64,000 bases of DNA from Chloranthus sessilifolius (Eukaryota > Streptophyta > Magnoliopsida > Chloranthales > Chloranthaceae), in assembly GCA_021018995.1 (NCBI GenBank), contig CM037588.1:91424765-91488764 (forward strand), given 5' to 3'. Positions 53,641 through 64,000 of the stretch are shown here, in pieces (the stretch's first letter is position 1; every line of letters starts with the position of its first letter). The notes under the pieces were generated by a model that made no database searches, was not told the DNA's origin, and was given only the letters and a program-made list of their open reading frames with translations. Both the position numbers and the translations under genes were made by a program.

Positions 53641-55130
53641 TTTTAATTTTTAATTTTGGAGAGGCGATGTCTCTCCCAAGGATACTTGTTCTCTAGGATT
53701 ATTTACTGGTTGTGTAGGAAACTGACCACTTTCTCTCCTTCCCACTTGAGAAGCTATCTGGCCTATCTAGCTTTCCAACTTTTTTATGGACTGCATATGT
53801 GAATTAAGTACTTGGGAGAACTGAGTAAGCTGGTGTAAGTCCTTTGAATACTGATGAGATTGTTGCTATAAATCTCGAAGGATCTCAACAACCATTGCAT
53901 CAGGTGCATTGCTCTATGGTCCATATTGGAGCTGCCCAATCGATAATTGAGGTTTTTATTGGAAAATTTGAGTTTGGGGAAATCTGGGCTGCACAGCTAT
54001 TGGTGCTAGCTGCGCTCCTCCTGTGGAACCATAATTAAATCCAGGATTGTTCCTCCATGATGGGTTATAGGTGTTCCCATATTCTCCCCTCTGAAAAGCC
54101 ATTACTCGTTCATTTTCCATTGCCTCCTGGTATGTGGCACAGTTGGATTTTTAGTAAAATTATGAATCTGGCTATTAGAGTAGCCTGCTATATAGCTGTC
54201 CAGAGTGTTAGATTTGGCTATCATTAATATCGCGATTTGCTCTTTCAAAGCTAAAATTTTCGCACTCATATCCTCCTTTACTTTATCTTTAGGGATATCG
54301 TAAAGTCCACCGCTCGCGAGTGGGGTGTGGCGAGTAACATCAGGATTAGATCTAAGTAGAGCCTATTTCTGTTTTGAATTATTGGCCAATTTTTTGAATA
54401 AATTCTAGGACTGCTGGCCGTTCTGAGCCATAAAGGCTCCTCCACTTACGACATCAACTGTAGACTAGTTGGTCTCAGTCAATCCTTGATAGAAACTTTA
54501 CGCTATCAACCAATTTGGGACCTTGTAATGAGGATACGTCTGTAACAGATCCTTCATCCGTTCCCAACTCTCGTGAAATAATTCTCCTGGCTTTTGCCGG
54601 AAGTCTTGAATTGCCTGGCAAATTTAGTTACTTTTACCAATTGGAAAGTACTCGCCCAAGAATTTGGACTTTAATTCCTCCCAGGTGGTAATACTTCTGG
54701 CAGGTAACGAAATTAACCATGCCTTTGCCCTATCCTTGAGAGAGAAAGGAAGCAGATGCAGTTTTATGAACTCTTTACTAGCATTCTATGTTTGCAATAC
54801 TGTGCAAAATTCTATGAAGTCCCTTAGATGCTGGTAGGGATCTTCTTGATCAAGCCCATGAAAGGTCGGTACAGATTGAAGTGTATGGAGCTTGATTTCA
54901 TAATTTGACACGCAGACACCTCTGGTGGAACTATACAAGAGGGCTCGGTCAACGTTATGGGACTGAAATGTTCCTGGATGGATAAATCGTTAGCCATTAT
55001 TAAGGATTTTGTTGTAGAAATTTGACTTGCTGCCAAATTAGGTCGGAGAGTCCTTTTAATTTCTGGATTACACTCGAAGAAATCTAGACTTCGAGATCGG
55101 GTGTGATGAAGAAAAGAAAACTCCATTTAA
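53640..55130 (-). pseudogene. Athila-like gag (element Athila 2)
   Basis: Minus-strand pieces in order: HTRSRSLDFFECNPEIKRTL (55100), TFHGLDQEDPYQHLRDFIEF, LLPFSLKDRAKAWLISLPA, SITTWEELKSKFLGEYFPIG, KPGELFHESWERMKDLLQTY and VPNWLIA.SFYQGLTETN. This is a retrotransposon gag domain closely parallel to Athila 1 gag. Stops and frame changes are frequent. The start is probably at 55126, about 230 bases after the primer site. The tail contains SQVLNSHMQSIKKLESWIGQ. Confidence 0.8.
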
Positions 55131-55353
55131 TTTTATATAATTTTTATTCTAGAAAGCAAGGAGAGAGAGAAAATCCAAGCCTCTAGCTTCTCTAATCAGG
55201 GGAAGTTGAGACTCTGAGTCATCGCTCCGAATGAACCTGCGAAAGATTAAGAAGTGATCAAAGAAAGTTAAAAATATAAAGAAATATAAAAAGAGAAAGA
55301 AAAATATTTATTTTTAAAATGGAAATATAAACAAAAATAAAAGATAAACCACT

Positions 55354-55371
55354 TCTACGACAGTAGCACCA
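55354..55371 (-). other. Decayed tRNA-Asp primer site (Athila 2)
   Basis: The minus strand reads TTTTTGGTGCTACTGTCGTAGAAGTGG. Allowing C-to-T decay it fits TGGCGCCGTTGCCGGGGA in position and in the leading TTTTTGG context. It follows the LTR end by a few bases. Confidence 0.6.
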
Positions 55372-55377
55372 AAAATT

Positions 55378-57264
55378 TGACCGACTTATAGTATGTTTAT
55401 ATTTAAATTAAAATCAAGTCTTAACCTATTACAAGCGCATAATGAAAATTATAGCACTAGTGATAGGATCGATCCCACAAAGAAGTGATTTTCTTCTTAT
55501 AGATTTTTATATTCCTTTTTTAAAAAACTATCTTTATCTTTTAAGTCCTGAACTACTGAAGAAATATGAATAAAAGAATATTTTTTATATTAAGTTGTAA
55601 AAAAGTAAATCCTAATCCTCCTTCAGATTGAGGTCGTCAATCTCAACCTTCAGCTATCGGATGTTTACAAATTTAAAATACCATTACACCGTATTGTAGC
55701 CTTTCAGGATTTGGGCGTCAATCAAATACTAAAATTCTTTAACACAGATTTAATCTAATCAACAATCTCCTAAAATTTGGGCGTCAATCAAATTCAAGAA
55801 AATTGAAGAGGGAAAAGTAAAACCATTACACTAATCTGCAAACTTTAACCTGAGTCATCAATTCAAATCAAAATTCGTAGATGTTTACAAAGCATATAAA
55901 ATCTAAACTAGAAAGCAAAAGTAGAACCATCCAAAGGGTTGATCCTTTAGCTTCCTCAAACTTGATTGTCAAGTAAGACCTCAGAGAACTGTGGACAATG
56001 TTACTTTGTAAATCCTAAGCTACTTTGATCGGGAGAAAACACAGACCTCAGTAATCAATTGATGTTGTGAAATTCTTCGATAATTATTCCTATACCTGGC
56101 CCTCTTATTTATAGATCATAAGGAGTCGGTTTACAGAGTTCTAATTCTAATAAAAGAAATAACTAAGATAAAAGATTCCTAATATAACTCTAATTCTAAT
56201 TTTATTCTTCCTTGCTTTCAATGGTTGATGTGTTCAGGATTTCTTTCCTTGATAACAGCAGCAAAGATCTTAGGAGTCTATCTTCATCAATCTTCTCAGA
56301 TCCGTGATTAGCCAAACTTCTAATTAAAGAGTTCTTCTAATTCTGTTCTTGGCGGTGATAGTCTTCACGTGATCAGCAGCAATAGAAATATCAGGAAAGC
56401 TTCTATTCATACAATCGTAAATCATGATTATCCATTTTCTTCTTTTTCCTTACTTAGAAAATCGTAAATCACGATTTTCTATCTTTCATAGCTTCCTTAG
56501 TAGACAACGATCACTTTCTTTGGTATCGCTTTTTACTCTTTTATCGCTTTCTGAAGAATCATCTTTTGAAGAATCGTAAGTTACAATTTCTCAATTTTCT
56601 TTTCTCTAGCTTCAGTATTAGCGCTTAATCGTAAAATACGATTTCTCATATTTTAATAAGTGGCGAATTGTCTTTTTACGCTTAATCGTCTTTTTACTAC
56701 TTTTTGAGATCATTTTGATGAATATTAGTACTTTGGCTTTCTATTACTATTTTTCTTTAATATATGCACATCAGTAACTTGTTAGTAGCAAACTAAGTCC
56801 TAGCATCACTAAGTTAAGGGTGATAAAATGATATATTTTGTGACTGATTAACGCCCCACGAAGCTTCAGGCTGCTTTAATTATTTGACCGGTCAGCTTCA
56901 ATTATGACCGATCGAATTTCATTGTCTATTTTCAAGTGTTCTGTTTGCTTGCTATTCAACCAGTCGACTTGGCTTGGACCGGTTTGTTTTGATAGTTCTG
57001 AAGCTGTTGGGTGTGCTGACCGATCGAAATAGCCATTTCGATCAGTCCAAATGGACTCTCTTCTTTTCTTGTTGGGTTCTTCTCCGCTGCGCTATCATGA
57101 TCGGTTGAAAATCCAATTTTGACCGGTCCAGAAGACCTTTGAAAGCCTTTTCTTCCAACTGTTTCCCTTTAGATTCTTGTCGTTGCTTCGGGTTTCTTCC
57201 TAACTGCGTTCTTTTAAATCTTTTTACGTTTAACCAGCTTTTACACCTATTGCAACACAACATA
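55378..57264 (-). repeat. Athila 2 5' LTR (right boundary uncertain)
   Basis: On the minus strand the LTR ends ...CTATAAGTCGGTCA next to the primer site. GGGATCGATCCTATCAC near 55465 is a stretch I know from U5 regions of plant gypsy LTRs. A TATA box (CTATAAATAAGAGGG, plus 56106-56113) points towards gag. The outer end could be TGTTGTGTTGC at 57264 or anywhere before the Helitron sequence at 57340. Four GGCGTCAATCAAA-like repeats lie at 55630-55870 and a cluster of GACCGATC/GACCGGTC palindromes at 56885-57130. Confidence 0.6.
56885..57130. repeat. Cluster of GACCGGTC/GACCGATCG palindromes
   Basis: GACCGGTCAG, GACCGATCGAA, ACCAGTCGAC, GACCGGTTTG, GACCGATCGAAA, CGATCAGTCC, GATCGGTTGAA and GACCGGTCCAG within 250 bp. 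Confidence 0.6.
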
Positions 57265-57339
57265 AACTAAAAGTACACAATAGTAGTTAAATGAGGGTTA
57301 ACAAAGCTAGGATTCGAGGATAATTTATATAACTTTTGA

Positions 57340-58661
57340 GTCCGATCAGCATGTCATTGTTAAAATATATCAGATTTTCTAAATCTTTGTACTAATGCCA
57401 TTTCATCCAAGTATCTATGTTTCATATCTCTAGGTCTTACTATGAATGATGTTGGCAATACTACTCGTTTACCTATTTTACTGCCCCGATTCTCACCTGC
57501 AATAATGTTGTCAATATTTTCTTGATATAAATCAGCACAAATTGAATCTTGATTGTTGTAGTAGTAATTTAGTTGAGTTATTTCAATTTTTATGTACATA
57601 TCTACTGCATATTGATGAAATAGTCGACCACTATACATCACATTCCACATTGTCCCATCTCTAATTTGGAACATGTAGGCATAATACACTCGACATGAAA
57701 TAGTCTTCAAATTAGTTGCATGAGTGTTTTCTGTAATGTACATAAAAGAAATTTCCAATGGTATATAAGTAAATATCGTAAATCACAAAAATTGTTATGA
57801 AATGAAGAGGATTAAAGAGAAGAAGTTATTTTACCTTCTTCATTGCATAAAATTTCTTCAAAGTTATCTTATATGGATCTCCAAAATGGTTGTTCTTATT
57901 CGAACAGAAGTTGGAGTTGTTCGCTCTAGATCCTAATAGTCCTTCTCCCGCCCTGTTTTACCAAGAGGGAAGTGTTGAGGATATTGTAGTGGATCATAAC
58001 AACCATAATCGCAGTGAATCTTGTATGATTAACCAGAACATCCATGGACCACTATATCCTGTCTATAGTGGCCATCGTCAATACTTTCCTCAACCCGGAT
58101 AGCATCAACTTCATATGTTGTAGGAGCATTGTAAACTCATTGATTTAGTCCACAATTTTCTCTAATAACAATACAATAATCTTCAACGGGATTGAGATTA
58201 ATTTCTCAATTGTCTACCATTTCAACTCCGAAAGATGGCGTAGTCAATTATCAACTTCATGATTGATATAATTGCAGAAAGTTTGGAGAGTATTTTTTGG
58301 GGATAAGGATGCCATGTAATGGAAGATTTGCCCATGAACTAGGAATGTGTATGTCCCCAATTTATTATATGCCACTTTTCGATCAAGGTTCGCTCTAATT
58401 GAAGTAAATGCAAAAACACTATTATATCCATAAAAATATTGACGAAAGTACTTTGACTCTTCTGTTTCGGAGGTACATAGTTTGGACAACAAATCTGGAA
58501 TCTCGTTCATATGCAATTTTACTTCTCCATTGTAGCGAACAAAATGTTGGCGGTTCCTGCTTCAATCGCTTTACTTTACAACATAAACAATCTGGTACCA
58601 TCACAACTTGTTGAAAAATCTTTTTATCGAGCCTTTGAAAGCTGGAGTAGATTAGGAACAC
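57340..58661 (-). pseudogene. Helitron replication protein, N-terminal fragment
   Basis: Helitrons move by rolling-circle replication with a Rep-helicase protein. Reading right to left: CLCCKVKRLKQEPPTFCSLQ (zinc-like region, 58590), MNEIPDLLSKLCTSETEESK and YNSVFAFTSIRANLDRKVA (58510-58400), TYTFLVHGQIFHYMASLSP, DPLQYPQHFPLGK (58000), then YAMFQIRDGT..-type sequence, GRLFHQYAVDMYIKIEITQL, ICADLYQENIDNIIAGENRG and FIVRPRDMKHRYLDEMALVQ (57758-57360), with LTMTC just after in a shifted frame. This is the Helitron helicase-like N-terminal domain. The Rep HUH region and the helicase are missing. No Helitron ends were found. Confidence 0.88.
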
Positions 58662-58861
58662 GTGGAGGTGTTATCCTCCTCGTCTAGCTGGTATGTAGGA
58701 TCACCCTCGTGCTCACGGTCAAGACTTGCAGCTAAGACATGAAGTCGTAGGATGAGCTATCATCTAAGCTCAACAAGGAAATTAACAATGCTAACCTATA
58801 TGTTAGAATGCCAATTCACTTTTTGATCCATAAAATACCAATCTACAGGAAATAAGATGAT
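58662..58861. other. Unassigned segment right of Helitron fragment
   Basis: 200 bp with no frame or repeat I recognise. It may belong to the element whose 3' end is at 62893, interrupted by the solo LTR. Confidence 0.3.
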
Positions 58862-59003
58862 CAAGCTCCCGAGTTAGCGCGATCACCTGTTAAGCTCCCG
58901 AGTTAGCGGGATCACTTGAACCGAGACATCAAGCTCCCGAGTTAGCAAGATCACTTGTGTTCAAGAATATGTAGTCAAGCTCCCGAGATAGCGGGATCAC
59001 TTG
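58862..59003. repeat. Four copies of a 28-bp hairpin repeat
   Basis: Copies at 58862-58889, 58891-58918, 58930-58957 and 58976-59003 with core CTCCCGAGTTAGCGGGATC. TCCCG...CGGGA can pair over 5 bp. Spacers are 1, 11 and 18 bases. The last copy ends exactly at the solo-LTR target duplication. Confidence 0.85.
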
Positions 59004-61259
59004 TGTGACGACCCGACTTTTCCAATCCCTAAGGTATAGGAAAGGCCGGTTCATCAACTTATTGATTTCTCAATAAGTCGTAACAAACAGAAGCCGACAA
59101 CATACCAATGATCTAAAGACAGAGGCAAAGCATAAAAATAATCTAAAAATAAAAGCTTTTAACAACAAAAATATATATCACTATGAGGAACCAAGAAGAA
59201 CCACCGGTGATGGCCAATCCAACACCTAAAATAGTGGTTCACAATAATGGTTCCTCGAGTGATATCAAAAGAACAAAACAACGGCCTAGGGCCCAATATT
59301 CAAAAAATATTCTAACAAAAGTACCAAAAAGAAGGGATCAAGAATCAAAGGAAAAACTCCTCAGTAGATATATCCAATTCCTCCTCAGGAATGTAGTCGG
59401 AGTCCTCCAGATCCTCTGACCCTAGGTCAGTCTCAGCACCTGTGACGTATAGTCGAGGGTGAGCTAACAATAAAGCCCAATAGAGGAAACAGATCTATTT
59501 GCATTTCATTACAAGTAAAGGTTTTCAAAGACAGAAATCGGATCAAATATAATTTTCAAATGATGCTTTGCAAACTAAATCTCCAGTTCTAATCATGAGT
59601 CAAAACTAGAATATTCATCTAACGTGTTCAAAATCTTCTGAATTAGCATGCTTCTTGTCTTAAATTTATAATTTAATTTTATCTCCTAAATTTCCTATAG
59701 CATGAGAACGGACTACGTGACCGATGAGAAACCCTACTGACCATCGTCGTTCATGAACCCATCTTCTGAAGTGCAACAAGCCCCTATGCTGTGAGGGAAA
59801 CTTGCGCCAAAGTAAATACCGTCAACACGGTTGGTAGAATCTAGGGCATCGTTCGTATGTACCTCAAATCGAATGCAAATGCTAACATATATCAAGGCTT
59901 ATTATTCATAACATATTACTGATTTTTCAAAGTTCTGATTCAAAAATTAACTGAGGTTCTGAGGTTCGAATTACAAAGTTCTTAGTCATAACTAAGTTTC
60001 CAAATTTCGGATTTGTGTCATATGTTCTGAGTTTTATTCATGTTGTGTGTAAATATTCCAAAATTTATGCTTCTTATTGAAACAATAAAAAATAGTTTAT
60101 ACTTATAACAGAATGCAAATGAAGTGTAGGGTTCCCCTACCTCAACAAGGAAGATTAAAAAACAAGCATAAGCAGTCCTCACAAAGGACTCCCAATATTC
60201 AAAACCTATAAAGATTAACACTCTCAGTGTTAATATAAGACCAAAAGTCAAACCCAAAAGCTTGCCGAGAAAAATTTGACAAAATTTTAAGGATCTGAAA
60301 TAGGGCAGAATTCGACCCTTGAATTCAAATTTGTGGGTCGAATTTGAAATTCGATGGTCGAATTCAATTTCGACCCTCGAATTCCCAAAAATCTCATCAG
60401 GCATAAAATTTAGAAAATCGACCCTCAATTTTCAATTCGATGGTCGAATTCCAAATTCGACCCTCGAATTGGAAATCGACCCTCAAATTTTGAAAACTAT
60501 ATCAGGCTTAAAAATTCACTTTTCGACCTTCGAATTTCAAATCGATGGTCGAAATCCAAATTAGACCCTCAAATTGGAATTCGACCATCAAATTTGTTCA
60601 GGTCTGTGGCTGTCAAATTTTTATGCTCGAATTCTTTCTTTCTTATTCAACCACAGTCTTCCTATCTTAAATAAACACACCACATTCTAATCTAAGCAAA
60701 ACATAAATTAAAATGACACAAGGAGGTTTTAAAGGCCTACCTCTTGTAGTTTAAACCATTGCTTCTGTTGCACCAATTCACACATCGGAACCCATCTCCA
60801 AAGCTTAACGGTTTAGAACTTCAAATCAGTCCATGTTCATAAAGAGGTGGCCACTGCCTCAGCAATAACAAGATCACATAGAACTTCTCACTCTCCACAT
60901 CTCTCTTCTCTTTAAATGGTTCGAACCAATCAAATTTCTAATACAATTCAAATCAACGGTCGAGATGGGGAGAGGAACTCTCAAGCTCTCAAGATCTAGG
61001 ATTAAGAAGATGCAAGGCTTTAGAGGTTTATAAATTCCAACGAGAGAGAGAAGTTAAACTTCTCTTTCAATCTCTCTTATAACAAAAAAACAAACAAAAC
61101 TAATATCTAGATTTTATATTTGCCATCTTATCCACTTAATTTGCAAAAGTGTCCCATGTTGAACACATACACCAAAAATCCCAAAAAAATCCCTCAATAA
61201 TTTTCGGACACGCTTACCGAGGTAAACAAAAAATAGGTCAAAATATCAGGGATATTACA
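59004..61259 (-). mobile_element. Solo LTR of a Ty3/gypsy-like element
   Basis: 2256 bp from TGTGACGACCC to GGGATATTACA, flanked by ACTTG at 58999-59003 and 61260-61264. There is no internal domain, primer site or polypurine tract, so it is a solo LTR left by LTR-LTR recombination. The minus orientation (starting TGTAATATCCC, with TTTATAAAC near 61030 as a TATA candidate) fits plant gypsy LTRs better. It contains three repeats of about 100 bp at 60308-60610. Frames at 59183-59419 and 60018-60428 are not genes. Confidence 0.85.
60308..60610. repeat. Three tandem repeats of about 100 bp with TTCGAC/GTCGAA arms
   Basis: Units start near 60308, 60415 and 60510. Each contains TTCGACCCTCGAATT, ATTCGATGGTCGAATTC and a CATCAGGCATAAAA or TATCAGGCTTAAAA spacer. 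The inverted TTCGA/TCGAA arms make each unit rich in small hairpins. Confidence 0.7.
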
Positions 61260-61264
61260 ACTTG

Positions 61265-62893
61265 GCTTAAAACGAAGCACAATGTGTACATGAAATTAAG
61301 GATAACAAGACGTGACAAATGAATGGTATCAGGTATGTGAGAGTATCATGAGCAGATAGCATAGAATCATACACCAAAACTGACATGAGCATATTTAGCA
61401 TGTAATCATATACGTATAATAACTTGCTATCCAGATGTGAGTGAGAAAAAAAAATATAAACTAGCAAGGTCAACTCCCTACCGTATGATCAAGCTTCCTT
61501 GTTACGTGTTACATGTGCATGCATGCATCCAAGCAAAAATCTCCTTTTTATGAGTTCTTCATGAACACCAAGCACCTATGACACACATTCATGTGTTTAG
61601 AATGTATATTGGGTCACTGGGTCACTATAGACCTCACATGTGTAACATACATGATCACTAGTCCTAAGATTCAACACAAAGAGTCAACACAGCACAAACA
61701 TATGCTTGCCTCGGCAAGCTGTAGGGTTGCCGCGGCAAGCCCTTTAGCTAAGCCCTTGCTATAGCAAGCTTGTGGGGTTGTCGCGGCAAGCCGGATGACT
61801 TGGCTTGCTGCGAGTGCCCATCTGCTCTTCCTGATCTTTGGTTTTCTTAGTCTGCTGGGGCCTTCTACACTCTACACACACTATATTTTCTTTTATATGT
61901 CGCACAAAGAACCCATTTGTATTTATTAAATCAGTATGAAAGGTTCCGGAGTGCGATAATCGAAGATTTCGACTCCGAAACCCTCACACAATCCTATATC
62001 TCATAATTGTCGATCCGATCGCGTGGAATCGACATCAACAACTTATAGTTTATTTTAAACAAGCTAACAAAAATGAACTAATTTATTACGTGGTTCATTT
62101 TACGGCATACCTTTTGGTGGATTCTTGGTTACGACGACACCAAAAGGGTGTCAGTGTCGAGTTTGTGAAGTACTTGTAAGAACTAGGGCCGCAAGGAACT
62201 CTCTGAGACCAACCGGTCGTCTTCCACAATTCTTTCGACCGAATCATAGGGTCACTTTGTGATTCACGGGTTTGAATTCAATGGGTTTGAATTCAAAGGT
62301 TTGAAGAGATAGAAGAGGGATGTGGTTTTTGAGAACTAGAAGAAAGGTTTCCTTCTCTGGTTTTACTTTGTCTTGAAGATCAATGGATCTGCTTGGGTTT
62401 TCAACTCACAGTGTGATCGAGAAGAGGAGTTAGCGGGGATTTTTTAACTAGACTTGCACTTGACGTGCATGGGAGTCGAATGTGACTCACACCTACGTGG
62501 AGTCACAAGGCGAGATAAGTATTATAAGACTTATAAGGCTTGGCTTTAGTGTATTTCCATTACACTAATTAGAGGTGTATGTAAGAGTATAAATATCAAG
62601 TGTATTATGTAATACACTTCTATAGGTATATGGCTGGTACAAACTCAAGTATATTTTCTAGTACTCAGTTATGGGTGTATTGAAGGGTACAAATATAAAG
62701 TGTATTTTTAATACATAATAGGTTGAGTGCATGTGGTACTTAATTTAGTTTTACTAAATGAACTAGGCCACTAAGGCCTCACATTTTTATCAGTGTATGC
62801 TTACTAGTCCTTCGTGTCCCGTGTTAGGCACATGTCCGACTCTATCCAAATCCATACCCGGTATAATTCGGCACATTTTTGCCAGCTGTTACA
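61265..62893 (-). repeat. 3' LTR of a right-hand element (left boundary unknown)
   Basis: On the minus strand the LTR begins TGTAACAGCTGGC at 62893, directly after a purine tract. A TATA candidate (CATATAAAAG, near 61895) points left. It holds palindromes at 61700-61815, GGGTTTGAATTCAA twice in tandem at 62269-62298, and two repeats of about 95 bp rich in GTGTATTT/AATACAC at 62570-62755. The LTR may continue left of the solo LTR, which would then be nested in it. Confidence 0.5.
61700..61815. repeat. Palindrome cluster around TTGCCGCGGCAA
   Basis: GCTTGCCTCGGCAAGC, GGTTGCCGCGGCAAGCC (TTGCCGCGGCAA is a perfect palindrome), CTTGCTATAGCAAG (perfect) and GTTGTCGCGGCAAGC lie within 115 bp. Confidence 0.75.
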
Positions 62894-62909
62894 CCCTCCC
62901 CTCCTTAAG
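62894..62909 (-). other. Polypurine tract of right-hand element
   Basis: The minus strand reads CTTAAGGAGGGGAGGG, directly followed by TGTAACAGC. It is preceded by GAGGACAAAAATCTC, a sequence often seen at the end of plant gypsy coding regions. Confidence 0.75.
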
Positions 62910-63380
62910 AGATTTTTGTCCTCGAAAATAAATAAAGGCGGGGAATTGAGATCAGGTCATGGTGTATGCATTGTTGAAATACTATAGGAAAACATACCAA
63001 ATTTTAAAACGGTGTAACAAGAAAATCAGTCGAATGTTAACTATGTCATTGGAAAATTATTTTAGCAATAAGAAATGTCGAGAATAATGGCACACTATGA
63101 ATATAGTAACATTATAAATAGTAACAATAGTGAGATGTACAATAGTCAAAATGATAGACATGGTTAAATAAAAAAGTAATATATAGGCAATTCATCATAG
63201 AAAAATTTTACTTACTAGCTTGTGCCATAGGCTGCTTGCCACTTCGTCTTGGACTAGTTGTAGATGGTCTAGTATTCGGCTGAGTAGCTTCTGGCACTAG
63301 AGTGGCTGCATTACGAGTATACCCAGACCCAAAGTTTCGTGCCCGACCAACATAAGGGGTTGACGCGGTCTTGATGGTGT
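62910..63380. other. 3' non-coding part of right-hand element
   Basis: A/T-rich with no supported gene up to about 63200; from 63200 minus-strand fragments of the ORF tail (SKPRRSGKQPMAQ-like) appear but are broken. Confidence 0.4.
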
Positions 63381-64000
63381 GTTCCATTAAATAGTGGTGG
63401 CCTCTTCAATGAAGTCTACGCGTTGGCAGAGCATGTAATTATTCTGGTGGAGGTTATCAAATTGTTGGAGGGTCTGTTGGTGGTTTTCCCTCATTTTCTG
63501 AGCAAGGTCAGCAAGTGTAAAAGTTCCTCCGTGAGAGGGAATTGGTTCTGCTTGAGAGGGGATTAGTTCTTCTTGGTTTGGTTCTGAGGGTGGTGTGGCT
63601 CTGGGCTGTTGTGGGGTAGCATGTGGATGGGGTGGCTGTCGGGTTTTCATAGCAAGTTGACATCGTTGATACGTGTTTTTCCATTTGGCAGGGGTAAACA
63701 CATGAATAGGGTTGGTTCGTTGTTCCTCCCCAGGGGTATTTGATAGGGGTCCATATTATTGGCGTCTTGATGACCCTCAAGGAGTTGAGAGATAAGACGC
63801 GCATAAGGACATGCTAGCATAGGGGCTGCAACATTACTAAGGAGATGGATATTAGCATACTTAATACCCTCCCAAATAACTTTCGGGGCATCAACCCATC
63901 GGTTTTCATGAACAACAAAAAGGGCTTGCAACAGAACGTCATGTCGCTCGCGCTCATGTTGCATGGGGTATAGATTGTTCTTAAAGACAACATCTAAAAA
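63380..64000 (-). pseudogene. Env-position 3' ORF of right-hand element (runs off right edge)
   Basis: The open piece at 63964-63647 has QHERERHDVLLQALFVVHEN, RWVDAPKVIWEGIKYANIHL, APMLACPYARLISQLLEGHQ and NNMDPYQIP. This is the R...LLxAL...P..I...I....PY..LI..LL pattern of the plant transposon protein domain seen in both Athila ORF3s here. A frame change near 63660 leads to TYQRCQLAMKTRQPPHPHAT, Pro/Gln-rich sequence and a helix-like LADLAQKMRENHQQTLQQFD. Position just before the polypurine tract fits ORF3. Confidence 0.6.

Noticed and set aside
57890..58102. Plus-strand 70-codon frame
   Set aside because: Antisense of the Helitron segment that reads DPLQYPQHFPLGK on the minus strand.
58862..59003. 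CRISPR-like array
   Set aside because: Four 28-bp repeats with spacers of 1, 11 and 18 bases in a plant repeat region; spacer lengths and context exclude CRISPR.
60018..60428. 136-codon minus-strand frame
   Set aside because: Falls across the TTCGAC repeats inside the solo LTR; no domain or conserved pattern.
1..64000. Host protein-coding genes, tRNA or rRNA genes
   Set aside because: I looked for conserved domains outside the elements and for cloverleaf or rRNA sequence by eye and found none; a database search was not possible here.

Overview
The window is repeat DNA from a large plant nuclear genome. I find no intact host gene, no rRNA or tRNA and no bacterial feature. Nearly everything is plant-specific: Ty3/gypsy LTR retrotransposons of the Tat type (two RNase H domains) and the Athila type (tRNA-Asp primer site, extra 3' ORF), a plant mobile domain (PMD) gene, and a Helitron fragment. 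I cannot name the species; a flowering plant is the safest reading.

Layout. 1-2335: minus-strand Tat pol (copy T1: protease, G-patch, RT). 2336-9091: LTR-like block 1. 9270-12931: plus-strand, multi-exon PMD gene (copy A). 14523-19938: minus-strand Tat pol (copy T2). 20043-27805: LTR-like block 2, homologous to block 1. 27983-45527: second PMD gene (copy B), split by a nested Athila element at 30677-44361 (LTRs of about 1.84 kb, target-site duplication AGCTC). 47175-51160: minus-strand Tat pol (copy T3), cut off abruptly. 51167-57330: minus-strand Athila-like derivative with LTR, primer site, gag and ORF3 but no pol. 57340-58661: minus-strand Helitron replication-protein fragment. 58862-59003: four 28-bp repeats. 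59004-61259: solo LTR with target-site duplication ACTTG. 61265-62893: LTR sequence of a further element. 62894-64000: its polypurine tract and the end of its 3' ORF, running off the window.

The most interesting part is the Tat family. The order pol / block / PMD gene / pol / block / PMD gene / pol reads as a head-to-tail tandem array with a period of about 18 kb. Each unit carries a PMD gene on the opposite strand to pol. The two copies share about ten exons with GT-AG introns at matching places. Introns can survive retrotransposition there because the genomic RNA is the antisense of the gene. Each LTR-like block has a TATA box facing left for the retrotransposon and TATA boxes facing right for the gene. 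All are backed by the same kind of short GCGC hairpin array, and the space between the outer two is filled with a repeated GCGATGGGACA motif. A short conserved motif around GTATGCCCCCAGTG ends the PMD gene and two upstream gene relics, so the gene module seems to have been duplicated inside the element.

All copies carry stops or frameshifts, so this is a fossil record rather than a working locus. The nested Athila is the youngest large insertion and the best preserved: its RNase H-integrase frame is open for 679 codons.
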